Assembly: GCA_029339195.1 (NCBI GenBank)
Contig: JAPTJF010000274.1
Span: 1-64,000, forward strand
Length of the DNA: 64,000 nt
Origin: Micractinium sp. NFX-FRZ
Lineage: Eukaryota > Chlorophyta > Trebouxiophyceae > Chlorellales > Chlorellaceae
Direction of reading: 5' to 3'
The position numbers were made by a program, and so were the translations under genes. Shown here one piece after another: positions 42,601 through 60,280 of the stretch (position 1 is its first letter; each line of letters opens with the position of its first letter). The notes under the pieces are model-generated. The model saw only the letters and a list, made by a program, of their open reading frames with translations. It had not been told where the DNA came from and searched no databases.

Positions 42601-44071
42601 GAGAAGGGGGCAGGGGTGAGGGAGAGTTCGGGGCGGTTGCAGTGCTTGGCCACCACCAACCGGAAGGCGTACCAATGCGGGAGGTAGGGAGGAGACTGGG
42701 GGGAAGGGGTAACGGTGAGGGGAGGAGGGTAGATTGAGGGAGAGGGGGAGGCAGATCAAGGGCGCCTGCTGTCCAGCCCCAGCCCCCAGCCCAGCCCAGT
42801 CTCACTGAGCAGACCCGGACACAAGAAGAAGCGGCCAGAAGGGAGCGGGAGGCTGCCCTGGCTCCCTCCCAGAGAAGTCCCGCCCCCGCCCCAGAACCCC
42901 GGCCCCCGCATGCGCCGCAGGCCCACACGAGGCTGAGAAACAAAACAAAGGCAACTCACTTCCCAGAAAACTCCAGCACCGGGTCGGCATCCTCCACAAT
43001 CGGCCCGCCCTCAAACGGCGCAAACGGCACCTGCAGGCAACACGCGGGCGGCGGCGGGGGAGCAGGTAGGTGCCAGGGAGGGAGCAAGGGGATGGCGGCG
43101 TCAGCCTCAGCCTCGCGTGCCGGAGCCAAGCAGGGAGAGGGCGGCGGGTCTGCTTCGGCGGTCCAGACGCCCCTGCCTGCAGCCACGCACACGTGCTGCC
43201 ACGCACCCGTCCTGGCGCCCCTGCACCCCGCCCCACAGAGATCACCCAGCCCCTCCCCAGCACACCCCTCCCCCGCCCCCCCACCTTCCAAAGCTTGACC
43301 GTGCAGTCTGTGCTGCAGGTGACGCAGGCCTCGCCATCTGGCGTCACGCTAATGCCCTTGATCGGCCCCGTGTGCCCCACCAGTCGGCGCAGGCAGCGGC
43401 GGGCGGGGACGTCCCACAGCCGCACATCGCCGTCCGCCGACCCCGACAGCAGCGAGTTGAGGCGGCGGGGGTTGCGGGCCAGGCAGGTGATGCCGTCGTC
43501 GTGTGTGAAGGCAGCCATGAAGGGCTTGGCAAACACGCGGTCCAGCTTGGCTGCAGGAGGGCAGGGAGGAAGGGGCGGAGCCACATCAGCGGTGCCTGTG
43601 CCTGTGCATGCTGCAGCGGCAGCGGCGGCGGGTGGACGGCATGCTGCACCCCCGGCACCATATCTGACGCTCTGACCTTCCCCTGACCCTCACCCCCACC
43701 CTCCCCTGCAATGCATTATGGCTCGGTTAAGAACTCACCTGCATTGAGAGCGCGTGTGTACTCTTTTGCCTTCTCAAATGGGTGCAGCGAGGGGTCCAGG
43801 TTGCGGTGGACCTGCAGGAGTGTAAGACATGTTGAGGGTGAGACCTGGCTGCCGCATATGTATTCCACCAACACCTGTACAGCCCCTCCGCTGTCGTCCA
43901 CGTGCTCCTGCTCCCGCTGCCTCTGCCGGCGGAACCACAGCCGCCGCCGCCACCATCAGTGCACCCATCTCCAACCACTCCGCCCCCTGTTTCAGCACCC
44001 ACCTTCTGCACATCCTGCGCCCGCTCCCGCGTGAACTCCTCCTCCGACCGGTTTATTGTCTTCACCTTCAT
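39686..44071 (-). CDS. SOF1 / DCAF13 WD40 protein (small-subunit rRNA processing)
   Basis: Nucleolar WD40 protein of the U3 snoRNP/SSU processome. Eleven exons on the minus strand: 44071-44003, 43811-43739, 43550-43285, 43030-42960, 42576-42440, 42111-42002, 41770-41719, 41465-41316, 40924-40814, 40329-40083 and 39749-39686, 449 residues, the family's normal length. The conserved start is present (MKVKTINRSEEEFTRERAQD, then VHRNLDPSLHPFEKAKEYTR). WD repeats follow: HDDGITCLARNP, SADGDVRLWDVP, GHTGPIKGISV, TDCTVKLWK, VRFNPAEPDVFATTGSDRG, TNAIAWNPMEAFNF, DRSVRLFTFNGGHSRDVYHT and GSDDMNVRMWKANASE. The Sof1 tail follows (LLPRERKAQQYNKALIERHK, then EVARIARHRHLPAPIYKA) and ends in a Lys/Arg-rich nuclear-type run. 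Identity is firm. Introns hold several exon-edge copies. Confidence 0.94.
40395..40430 (-). repeat. Copy of exon 10 acceptor (SOF1 gene)
   Basis: Minus strand CGCGCCCCTCCTTCGTGCAG then GCTCC at 40409 repeats the true CGCGCCCCTCCTCCCCGCAG then GCTCTGACG junction at 40329. The offset is 80 bases. Confidence 0.75.
40640..40790 (-). repeat. Copies of exon 9 end and donor (SOF1 gene)
   Basis: Exon 9 ends ACTTACGTCTTCTCCG then GTGGGTGG at 40814. Minus strand GATTTATGCGTTTTCTCGG then GTAAG, at 40727 (offset 87), reads LCVFSG against the real TYVFSG. A weaker third copy (GAGATCTTTGTGTATTGG) lies near 40660, and the GGGGCATTTTAC/GGAGGCATTGTA flanks also match. Confidence 0.7.
41836..41870 (-). repeat. 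Decayed copy of exon 7 start (SOF1 gene)
   Basis: Minus strand CAG then ACCAAGCCATGCAAAATTGC, continuing CTGGCACCCC (reads TKPCKIAWHP), repeats the true ACCAAGACCAACGCAATTGC start (TKTNAIAWNP) at 41770. The offset is 93 bases. Confidence 0.85.
41941..41958 (-). repeat. Copy of exon 6 end and donor (SOF1 gene)
   Basis: CATCGGCCCACCTGCA at 41941 repeats CATCGGCCCACCTGCA at 41991. The latter holds the true exon 6 donor (minus strand CAG then GTGGGCCGATG). The offset is 50 bases. Confidence 0.85.
42280..42380 (-). repeat. Two copies of exon 5 end and donor (SOF1 gene)
   Basis: Exon 5 ends CATGACGTCAG then GTGGGG at 42440. Copies read GGTGATGTCAG then GTGGGG at 42367 and CATGATGTCGG then GTGGGG at 42287. 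Offsets are 73 and 80. Confidence 0.8.
42645..42680 (-). repeat. Decayed copy of exon 5 start (SOF1 gene)
   Basis: Minus strand GTACGCCTTCCGGTTGGTGG at 42672 repeats the true GTACGCCTTCCGGTCGGTGG at 42576 (offset 96). The AG acceptor is lost (GCATTG before the copy). Confidence 0.8.
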
Positions 44072-45452
44072 GCTGACGACTCCTGCACTGCTCCCGCTGT
44101 CACCCTAAAACTGCTGCTTGGTGCTGTTTGAGAATCACTTGCTGCTCAGCTGCGGCTACTGGCCCCACAGGGGAGGTAGCAGTCAGGTGCGTCCTGCGGA
44201 AGCCGAAGAAGTCGGGGGCGGAAGAGGTACCGGCTGAGTGGGTGGCGGGCTGGCAGGCAGCGTCGGCAGGCAGCGGTCGGCGGGCGGTGCTGGCGGCAGG
44301 CGGCAGCGGCGGCAGCGGCAGTCACCAGCTCCCACTTCTGCCGGCGCCCTACGGTGCATAGCTGCTCGTCTCTCCCCTGTGCCAGTGCATGCAGCGACCC
44401 GCCGAGACGCATGCTTGCCTGCAGCGCTCCCGGCAGAACCAAGCTTCGCGGTTAGACGCTCTGCCGCTGCGCGGCCTAGCGTTGCATATCGTGTCCGTGA
44501 TTAATATATAGTTTCACTGCGCCGCTGCGTATCGCGCGTTCCTCGGCAAAGTAAGCAGGCGGTCACAGCATGCAGCCCTGGCAAGCCTGCACAATCCTGG
44601 GTGAGCAGACGCTTGGAGCACGTAGGTCAGAGCGCGCAAAGCCGGGCGTAGGCCTTGAGTTGCGCTGCCAACATGGCGGGCGGCAGCGGGCGGCGCAGGG
44701 CGGCACCCCTCATGTGAAGGAACAGCATGCTTCGATCAGCATGGCGGCGCATGCAAGGAAGAACACCGAGAAAGGAGATCTTCATGCATGCGCACATTTC
44801 TTTTTGCCCTCAGCACAGCATCGCGTACAGAAGGGCTGGAGCAGCGGTAGCGGGACGTCGGTGCGGCACAGTGGCGCGCTGATGCCCAGCAGATAAAGCC
44901 TGACACAATATTAGCTGAGCACTCAATTTGGACTGCTAGGTGTATCCAGTGCATGTGTTTGCAGTCCATGACTTGGGTCTTTTGCAACAGCATGCGGCGC
45001 TACCCGCCACTGACGCTGTGGCACGCTGCGCGCGTGGCCTTGAGTGGCCCTCAGCGGGGCAGCCCCCCGCGTGTTCACCTGGAATCTAGTGAACCGCAGC
45101 CCGTACACCACCCAAAACACGCTCGCGCGAGGCTGCTACGGGGCCCGCCGCTGCAGCTGCACCGTTTTCCCGCCAAGCGGCTCGCTTGACCTCCTGCTCA
45201 GCCAATACAATCAGCAAGCGGCGTCGAGGTCCAGACAGGCGGCGTGCGCCGCCAGAGACCGCCTCACTGGGCTGCACCGCGTGCAGCCATACTTGAGCGG
45301 CAGCCGCCGACTGCCAGTGGGCACGGCGTGGCAGGCTTCACCTCCCTGCGGCACCCAGCACCATCAAGCGTCACAGTTCACCTCTACAGCAAGTCCCACA
45401 GGCCCGGAGGCGGCCCCAGCGGCTGCTGGGGCGCTGCCCGCCGGCAGCCTGA
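44072..45452. other. Divergent intergenic region, SOF1 / LSD1
   Basis: 1.38 kb holding two divergent promoters and leaders. A TTAATATATAG AT-rich stretch near 44500 stands out from the GC-rich surroundings. Plus-strand open frames near 45044-45450 look like leader sequence in an open frame, not a recognised protein. Confidence 0.4.
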
Positions 45453-52095
<6,643 letters not shown>

Positions 52096-52903
52096 CTAGC
52101 TGACCGCCTGGAAATGCTGATAATTCTTGTGAGTGGTGCACGGTGGACGTGTAGCATGGCGTCCAGCACTTGCACTTGCAACCATCCAGCAGAAGCAATG
52201 ATGCAGGGGGTGAGACGGACACATCACAGGCGGCGGCATCCCTGATAGGAGCGCTACCGCTGCGGGTGCGCAGTTTCCTTTGTGCCTGAACAGGTTGCAA
52301 CCCGTCCACGGTTCATGCCATTCTGGATAGAGGCTCAAACACGATGCAGCGCGATGTGACGCTCCCCGCACCGTCGTTCGTTCCCACAGTGACTCAGCAA
52401 GTGCTGAGGAAGCCCTTTCCACTTGGTTGCCCTTGGCCAGGTACGCTCACTCGGGCATAGCTGCTCGCGGGCTCGCTGCTGCCCCTGCGGTATCGCGACC
52501 TCTTTTGGTGCACATTGATGGTCCGAGCCAAAGACTCTGGAGACTGCGCCCTGGCGTCTGGAGACTCGTGAGACCTCGGGACGCTTGAAAGCCCATCACG
52601 AAGGCCCAAAGGGTCACCACGGTGGGTCGCTCACTTATCAGTTCACAATCTGCGCAAGACTGGGCTGGAACCTGGCGCCAGACTGGCCACTGGCATTGTA
52701 CGGTACTGCTGGCAAGGCGACTCCGAGTCGTGGGGCGTATCAACGGTTGCTTGCATCCTGCTCCGCGCATGGCTCTGCCGCTCAATAACATGGGACGGCC
52801 CGCCTGTTGCACACCGTGACCGCAGGACCGAGTTGTTTCTGTCACTACACCTGCTGCGGATATCCGCTCCCTCGCGGCGCCAAGCAGCCAGACAGAGCGC
52901 AAG
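52096..52903. other. Intergenic between LSD1 and the first SBP gene
   Basis: 808 bases holding the LSD1 3' end and the promoter of the first SBP gene. No TGTAA seen and no gene supported. Confidence 0.4.
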
Positions 52904-55204
52904 ATGGCACTTACCGAGGCCCGCGGCCTGCACCACAGCCCGCCGAGGCGCCCGGGTGCTGCCGGCTCAGCGGCAGCTGCGGCGGCACCGCCTGCAAGGC
53001 AGCGGCGGAAGTGTGGGCGCAAACCGGCAACCAGTGTCCCCTGCCAGGCGAGTGCTCAGCATCCTTGTGCACCCAGTGTTGCACGCATTGAGCGCCAGCC
53101 ATGGACGGCTGCGCCCTGCAGATGCGGGTGGCTGTGCCGCTGCGGTTGGTGGGCTCCGTCCGCTCGGTTCCTCACCCGAAGCCTTGCCGGACTGTTCCCC
53201 GGCATGCAGGTGCCGGGCTGCGGCGAGGACTTGGTCGAACTGGACAGCCAGAACTTCTACCGCAGGTACTGTCGCGTCTAGCGCAGCCAGTGCGTTCCCC
53301 CCTCCCCCCCGTCTGCCGTTGCTGTCGGCGGTGGCATCCCCTGTCCGGGGCTGTGGCCCCACCTATCCCGGGCGGGGAGGGCAGGCCCACCCACCACTCC
53401 CTGCTCCGCTCCCACACCTGTGCGGCTGCAGGTACCACATCTGCCAGCCACACTGCGCATCCCCATCCCTCCTCCTCGACGGCAGCCTGCAGCGCTTCTG
53501 CCAGCAGGCAAGCGGGGGGCCTGGCCAGGCCAGTGGGCTTGCCAGGCCAAAGCACACTGGCAGCACTGTACGGGGTTGTAGCGGCTGCCCACCCACTGGA
53601 TGCCCCATGCCAACCCACCCTGCACCCATGGCCGCTCTCCTGCGCCGCCCGCTGCCTGCAGTGCGCACGCTTCCAGCCGCTCCCAGACTTTGAGGGTGAC
53701 CGCCGGTCGTGCCGGGAGGCGCTGGCCCGCCACCGCAGCAAGCGGCAGCGCCGGCAGGGCGGCAGCGCCGGCGGCAAGCGGCGGCGCCAGCCGCCGCTGA
53801 CTGCGGCGGTGCCGCCAAGCAGCCAAGCCTCCTCAGAAAGCGACGGCAAGGCAGCGGGCACCGAGGTGCAGCAGCCGAAGCAGGAGCAGCAGGAGCAGCA
53901 GCTGGTGCAGCCTCAACTGCAGCAGCGGGAACGGCAGCAGCAGCAAGAGCAGCAGTGGGCACAGCAGCAGGAGCAGCCGTCTCTGCCAGAGCATGCCGCC
54001 TGCCTGGCACCCGCCGGTGAGTTGGGAGCCGCAGCAGACGGCCGAGGAGAGCCCGCCAGCAGCAGTGGCCACGAGCAGCTGTCCAGCGGCGGCAGCACGC
54101 AGGGCCACGTTGCGCACAGCAGGCATGGCGAGGGCTGGCCTGCTTCAGAGGCGGGTTGCAGCCCTGCGGGAGCATCCGGCTTGAGAGCAGCGGGGCAGCC
54201 AGTGCCAGCAGGCAGCCTGGGCAGCATGCACACTGAGGCAGCCTGGGGCGTCGCAGCGGCGCGGGCCGCAGCGGCGCCCAGCCCGCCAGCTGTGGTGCGC
54301 CAGCAGCAGCAGGCCCCACCCCTGGCTCCGTGGGCGAGCAGCACGGCAGGATTCGTCGCTGCGGAGGAGCCACTGCAGCAGTGCACCTTGGAGAGTGGCT
54401 GGAGCAGCTCGCTGCCAGCTCAGCAGTGGGAGGCCTCGCCAGCGGCAGCAGTGCACCCACCAGCGGCGGCGGCGGCCATACCGGCGCCAGTGCCGCTGCT
54501 TCTGCAGGGCTTGCCAGCAACGGCTGCGACGCTGCAGCCGTGGCATTTCCCAACGGCGCCTGTCCGGGTGCACCAGGACTTCTTGCCACCAGCGCAGCTC
54601 GGCAGTCTGTGCGCTGCAGTTCCACATCCGCTGCCAGCGTCGCTGCCGCAGCTGCCGCACGGCTGGCAGGGCCGCCCCTGCGCTGCTCCAGCACACCAAG
54701 CCGGCCTCCTGGCCTGCTCGTGGGGGCAGCAAGGCGCGCCGCCGCCTGGTCTGGGGCAGCTGCACCAGTTGGGAGCGTCGCCCCCCGGCTGGGCCCTGTA
54801 TGACGCGCGCTGGCTGGCGGGCCCGCCGGCTGCCGTGGCCCTGCCGCCTGCCCCATTTGCCCTGGCTCTGGCGTGGCCACCCGCACCCGCTGCCGAGGTG
54901 AGAAAGGGGGGTGCTGTGGGACCGGGGGGCTGTGAATCGCCGCCCCTGCATGCCTGCCATTGTGGTGCACACTCTCCGGGCTGGTGGCCAGCTGTGCAGC
55001 ACCCCCTCCGGCACGGCAGCCGGGGGGTTCACCCCACGCGCCTTGGGCCCCGCCACCTGGCCCCGTTTGCCACCGACACACCCACTGCTGTCCTGGGCCG
55101 CTGCCGCATGCCCCTCTGCCCTGCAGCACTGGGCGGCTGGCGGGCTGGTCCCCCTGTTGGACGATCCATTCGACGCGCTGCTGGCCACGCACCATTGGGG
55201 GTGA
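52904..55204 (+). CDS. SBP-box transcription factor 1
   Basis: Plant-type zinc-binding transcription factor; the SBP domain binds a GTAC core. Five exons: 52904-53047, 53210-53265, 53432-53507, 53662-54897 and 55127-55204, 529 residues. The SBP domain covers about residues 47-122: CQVPGCGEDL, YRRYHICQPHC, FCQQCARFQPLPDFEGDRRS and C..ALARHRSKRQRRQ. All eight zinc ligands are present (Cys-Cys-Cys-His, then Cys-Cys-Cys/His), plus the basic nuclear signal. A long Gln-rich then Ala/Pro-rich region follows, and a short last exon ends LLDDPFDALLATHHWG. Introns 1 and 3 start with GC (CCAG then GCGAGT; CAGCAG then GCAAGC). The same intron positions in the two downstream paralogues use GT. It is more diverged than the other two copies. 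Confidence 0.92.
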
Positions 55205-56715
55205 TGCCTACCTTCAGCGGGGTGGCTCCCCAGCCGCCCCCACGGGCCGCCTGCCCCGGCCTCCCAAGCAAGGGCAGGCACCTGCGCCCCAGATGCCCGC
55301 CGGCTGCCCCAGCCTCACAAAGCAAGGGCAGGCACATGCGCCGTGGCTGGCTGCAGGAAGCGGCCCAAGCAGCGCCCCCCGCCTGGCGTCCCCCTCGCAC
55401 CGCTTTTCCCACTCTCCCTATGTGGCTGCTGACTCGTCATGTCAGCACCTTTCCCACCCACTGCACTGTCCCATGCCTGCTGCTGTGCATGCTGTGTCCA
55501 CTTGCTGACCCACCCAGCACGCATGCCATTTGTGAATGTGTCTCGTCCCCTTGCTTGCCCACCAAAGCGACATGCATGCTGTGCGCATGAAATTTTCCCC
55601 ACACATGAACCTGCCTGCCTGCCTGCCCCGCCCTGCGGCCCGTTGCAGGGTGCGGGCCTCTTTGCACCCCCAAATTCTTTGCCCCGCCAACGTTGAGTCT
55701 CCTCATCCCAAACTTCTTTCGGTACAAGCATCGAATTGCAGCCCTGCATGTGGGTGACACACGAGCAGTGCGTGTCCCTCGGCGCTGCCACCCAAACCCA
55801 ACATAGCTGGTGCCGCCGCGGCTTAAGCACGTCACAGCTTCCATCACACCCACACAACAGCAGCTGCCTGAACCCCGCACCTCCCAAACCACGACCTCTA
55901 TCTCATGAGCAGCCCGCTTCGCGCTCCGCCAGCCCTCCGTGCTGCGTCTCTGCCTCCCTGTGCTGCACATTCAGTGTGCTGTGCGCTTAAGTGCTAAGTA
56001 CTCACCCAAAGCGGCTCTCCCGTTCCCTCCCCCTGGCCTTTGAAGCCGCAGCCGGTGTTCTGCCTCTTTGCCCAGAAATCCCACCATATGAAACGCCACA
56101 CCAGTCTGCGATGCACAGATCAGCGGGTGGAATGCATCATTTTGCCTGGGGCTCAGAGCTTGCAGTGTGCTGGGGCCGCCAGTTTCTAAGTAAGTGGGCA
56201 CCGCTCAGGCTCCGCTGCGCTTGCGGCAGGGCGGCAAGTGACGCCCAGTGCCCTGGCCATGCCCTCGACAGCCGGCATTGAGCACCACGCCAGCGTGTGG
56301 ACTCTCGGAGATTTACCACTGCCCTAGAGCGAACTCCCCCGGCTGGGACCACTCATGAGTGGCTGAGAGAGCGCACCTTCCGGATACCAGCTACGTTCCA
56401 CGTCTGGCTTCCAGCATCTACACCAGTTCTGTTTGCGAGCTGGCTTTGCAGAGGAGTGCTGGTTGTGTCAGGCTAGCGCTAACCCTGCGGGTGCTGCAGC
56501 TGGCACCACTGGTTAGTGCCGCCACCGTTGGCGTACCTTGCGCCACCATAGCGGAGGCTCGTCCACACGCTCGTCAGCATTTGATTTCTTGGGCCGCCGC
56601 TGTGCGCTAGAATGCAAGGTCCGACCTAGAGCGGACCGACGACCTGGGGCGCGGCGCCAACCTGTCCACACACACACGTTCTCCTCACGCTCTGCCCCCA
56701 CCCTTCGCACCGGGA
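55205..56715. other. Intergenic, SBP gene 1 to SBP gene 2
   Basis: 1.5 kb. The first half is probably 3' untranslated or decayed downstream sequence of SBP gene 1; AAGCAAGGGCAGGCAC is repeated at about 55266 and 55320. The last 170 bases form the promoter/leader shared with SBP gene 3. Confidence 0.45.
56525..56715 (+). promoter_or_regulatory. Promoter/leader of SBP gene 2, duplicated before SBP gene 3
   Basis: Shares exact blocks with the region before 61300: AGGTCCGACCTAG (about 56617 and 61198) and GCGCCAACCTGTCCACACA (about 56653 and 61239). Both copies then run into CTC(C)TC.ACGCTCT.CC and the start codon. A GTAC core, the usual SBP target, occurs at 56533-56536. Confidence 0.6.
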
Positions 56716-59263
56716 ATGCCGGCCAAACGCGCTGGGGCCGCGCCCGCCTCCACCAGCGGCGGAAGTACCACCCGCCGCGCCGGCGGGCGGCGGCCGGCAA
56801 GCTCCGTCCCCTGCCAGGTGCGCGCCTGATGGGTGCTTGGCTGGCATGTTGGCTGGCATTGCACCTTCTGTCAAGGCAGAGTCTTGTGCTGGTGTATCAG
56901 CTGGGCGGGTCCTGGCATCAGAGGCGCGGGCAACAGCGCGCGCTGCTCCTGCGCACACAAGGGTGGCCGTTAATTTTTGAGGTACCGGGGGGCCCAGCCG
57001 GTAGCACACAACCTTGGCTGCCCTGCCGCAGGTGCCAGAGTGCGGTGCGGAGCTGGTCGGAGCCGAAGGGTTCTACAGAAGGTGAGGGTGCGCACTGGAT
57101 GGATGGCACTGCTCTGGAACTGCCTGCAGCCGGCTGGCGCGCTTTGCGGGCGGCAGCTGCGCTGGTACGCTGCGCCTTCGTGGTAGAATGTGCGGCTCGG
57201 GGTGTGTGTGAGCCAGGCTATCAAAGTCACTGCACCCACGCGCCCACTTCGGGCCGTGTGCCCTGCCTGCCCCGTCTGCATTCCTGCCTGCCTTCCCGCC
57301 CACCCGCCGGCGCTCCTGCCGGCCCGCTCTCACCCCGTCTCACCCGCCGGCCCTCTGGGGAGGGGCCTCCCTGCCCGCTCTCACCTGCCTGCCTGCCCTC
57401 ACCTTTATCTGATGTAGGTATCGCATCTGCAAGGCGCACTCTGTTGAGCCAGCACTGTGCATCTCTGGCACCCTGCAGCGCTTCTGCCAGCAGGTGCGCC
57501 CCTCCTCCCTGCTGGCATGTCAACAGTGTGTCCCGTCTCCTGCTCTGCTTCTTTTGGCACCACCCACACACACGCGCAATGTGGCCAGGCAGGCGCCGCT
57601 GCCAGCGCCGCCCTGTCGCTGCTGCCATGCATGCGCCCCTCCGCACCGGCCCGCATGGCAAGGGCGTGGTAGCCTGTCGGTCTGTCGTACATCGCTGAGC
57701 GAGGGCCATTGGGGGCTGGGTGGTGGTTGCCGCCCGTGCCTCCATGCCTGCACCCACCACAATGCCTGCCCGCCCCCGTTCTCCCCGGCCCCGCCCCGCC
57801 AACCCACCCCTCCTGCAGTGCGCGCGCTTCCACCCCCTGCCTGACTTCCAAGGCGACCGGCGCAGCTGCCGCGCAGCGCTGGAGCGCCACCGCAGCAAGC
57901 GCAACCGCAGCAGCGGCAGCCGGCCTGCGCAGACGCAGAAGCGGCAGCGCGCGCAGCAGCAGCAGGAGGAGGAGGAGGAGGAGGGGGGGCGGGGGGATGG
58001 AACAGAGGAGGAGCCTGGGGAGGAGGTCCAGGAAGGGGAGGGAGATGAGGAGGCACGCGTGGCTATCTGCGGCGCGGCCCAAATGGGAGGAGATGCAGCC
58101 GCCCACACAGCAAGTGATGAGGTCGGAGCAGAGGAGCCTGGGTTGGAGGGGCAGCGGGGCGAGGCGTGCACTCGTGCCAGCACAGCCCCCTTGGCTGGTG
58201 CCCGCCGCGGCGGCATCGTGCACGCGGCAAGCAGCTGCCTTGACGTGTGTGGCAGCTTGGCTGGCAGCGGCAGCAGCGGCGGCATGGCAGCTGCATACAG
58301 CGTTGCTGCCGCTCCACACAGCGCATCACAGGCCGCACCCACCGAAGCACAGGCGGCGGCAGCGCCGCTGCTGGGTGCGGCGGGCAGGCGCCTTGTGCCA
58401 CGTGCGGCGGCACAGCCGGCGGCAGGGCCAGCACAGCAGGCAGTCCAGCGCGCAGCAGCGGATGTAACAGCAGCAGCGCCAGCAGGGCAGGCAGTCCAGC
58501 ACCCGGCAGTGCCCCTGGCATCTGCTCCCCCAGACCTGGCGGCATGGCCCGAGGCTGCCCCTGTGCCTCCAGCTGATGCCACATCCCTAGAGCAGCCGGG
58601 CTCAGCGCGGGAAGCCAGCAGCTGCAGCGAGCACTGGGCGCCCTGCCTGTTTGGCTGTGCACCAGGCGGCGGCCGCCACGGAGCTCCCATGCACCTGCCC
58701 CCTCAGGCACCGTCTGCCGCATTTGCCTGGCAAGCCAGCGCTCCGCTGGCCGCTGCCCGCCCAGGGGTGGCAGCAGAAGTGCTTCGCTGCCTGCCGCTCC
58801 CTCCGCCGGCTGCGCCTGCACCCACGGCAGGCACCTGGGTTAGCGGTGGCATCGGGCAATGGCAGCGCTTGCCTGGCTGCCCCTCGGCAGTAGCGGCACA
58901 GTTCGGGGCGATGCTGCCTGTGGAACGCAGGCTGGGCGGTGGTGGCCAGGCGTTCATGCCGCCAGCGTCGCTGCTGCGGGCCCTGTCCCCGCTGCACTCC
59001 ACAGAGCACTCGCATGATGACGGCGCTGAGGCGGGCATCGAGGTGGGATGGCAGGGCTGGCTGCTCCTGCAGCGTGTCATGCATGCTGTGCCGCCCCGTG
59101 CTGTGCTGTGCCACGCTGTGCTGCGCTGCTGGGGGCCTGCGCTCTACCTTCAGCCTCAGAGGGTTGCTTGGAGGCTCATGTCCCCGCCCTCCGCTGCCTG
59201 TGTGGATCTGCTCTGCAGGGATGGATTGCTGGCGTGCTGTCGCCCTCGGACGACCCGCTGTGA
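56716..59263 (+). CDS. SBP-box transcription factor 2
   Basis: Nuclear DNA-binding factor of the SBP family. Five exons: 56716-56817, 57032-57081, 57418-57493, 57819-59042 and 59219-59263, 498 residues. The N-terminus is basic (MPAKRAGAAPASTSGGSTTR). The SBP domain spans about 33-110: CQVPECGAELVGAEGFYRR, YRICKAHSVEPALCISG, FCQQCARFHPLPDFQGDRRS and CRAALERHRSKRNR, with all zinc ligands. An acidic Glu-rich run (QQQQEEEEEEGG) follows, then a long Ala/Pro/Gln-rich region containing EQPGSAREASSCSEHWAPCL and FGAMLPVERRLGGGGQAFMP. The last exon reads GWIAGVLSPSDDPL. Intron 3 ends TGTAG. Closely paralogous to SBP gene 3 throughout, introns included. Confidence 0.93.
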
Positions 59264-60275
59264 CCTGCAAGCCCCCCTGGCCGGGAAGGCGCAGGAAGCC
59301 CCGGCGTCGCGTTCGGGCTCAGCGCCCCGGTGCGCCTGCCCAGCCCCCTGCTTCCCCACCTTACCCACGTGTACTGCCTGTCTATGTAGATTGCCTAAAC
59401 CTTCGTGCCGTACTATGTTGAAACGCCCTTTTTGTGCGTACGAGGCGTTTGTGATACTTGTTGGAGCCGACCTGTTTGTGCAGCCTTGAGCTGATTGAGC
59501 CGCCGCTGCAAGTGCATAGTGGCAGCGGCATGCCTCACCCTGCTCGAGGCATGTGCTCAACTTGTGCTTCCAATGGTGGTAGCGCTGGCTGCCTCTCTGA
59601 CATGGCCTCTGTTTCCTACCCATGCACCAGCAGCCGACTCCCAGAACACGGTTGAGCGCCTCTGTTTCCTGTACTACCCTGTGCCTCTCTCCCCGCCTCG
59701 CCTCCCTGCTCCCGCTCAAGCCTGGCCCGTGCCCAGCCCTTCCCGCTGTCCTGATCCCCATTTGTCCCTCTGAATCGCTGCCTACGGCCACCACTGCCGC
59801 CATCACTGCCAGCAGTGCCTGCTCCACTTCTTACCAGCCAGGAAGCGTGCGCCTGCACCCAACCCACCTGCCCTCTTCCCAAGCTCCACACCTGCACCCT
59901 TGCACCCTGCACACAAACGCCTTCAGCATAATGAGCGTAAGATGTGTCACCCAGAATCCCTGCATCGTCAACCCTCCGCACCCCCCAACCTAAATCCATG
60001 CGCCGTGGCTCTGGCGTGGCAGTTGTGGGCCCGCCTGGACCGCAGACTGCTTCGGTGCCCCTGCTTTTCATTCCTCTGCAAATTGATCTCCTCTCGGCGC
60101 ACCACTCTGCCGCCGCCGACCTGCCTCCCATTTCCTCTGCACCCGACCATTCTTGCTGGTGGGCAGCCACCAAAACCCTGCCATGGACTGGCATGCGTTG
60201 GCCGGCCAACGCCGCCTCGGCAGCCGCCTCTTACCTCCCCCCACCTGGCGCCATGATTGCTGCAATTTAGTACAC

Positions 60276-60280
60276 TGTAA
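60276..60280 (+). promoter_or_regulatory. Possible polyadenylation signal TGTAA (SBP gene 2)
   Basis: TGTAA in TACACTGTAACGCGC, about 1 kb after the SBP gene 2 stop codon. The distance makes it uncertain. Confidence 0.3.

Noticed and set aside
45044..45452. Open frame just upstream of the LSD1 start
   Set aside because: It is in another frame from LSD1 and has no recognisable domain; more likely 5' leader.
53363..55195. 610-codon open frame antisense to SBP gene 1
   Set aside because: Pro/Ala/Cys/Arg-rich composition and full overlap with a well-supported SBP coding exon. Long antisense frames are expected in DNA this GC-rich.
57227..58690. 487-codon antisense open frame over SBP gene 2, and a similar 489-codon one at 61634-63103
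   Set aside because: They are mirror images of the duplicated SBP exons. Their similarity to each other follows from the sense-strand duplication, and they show no recognisable domain.
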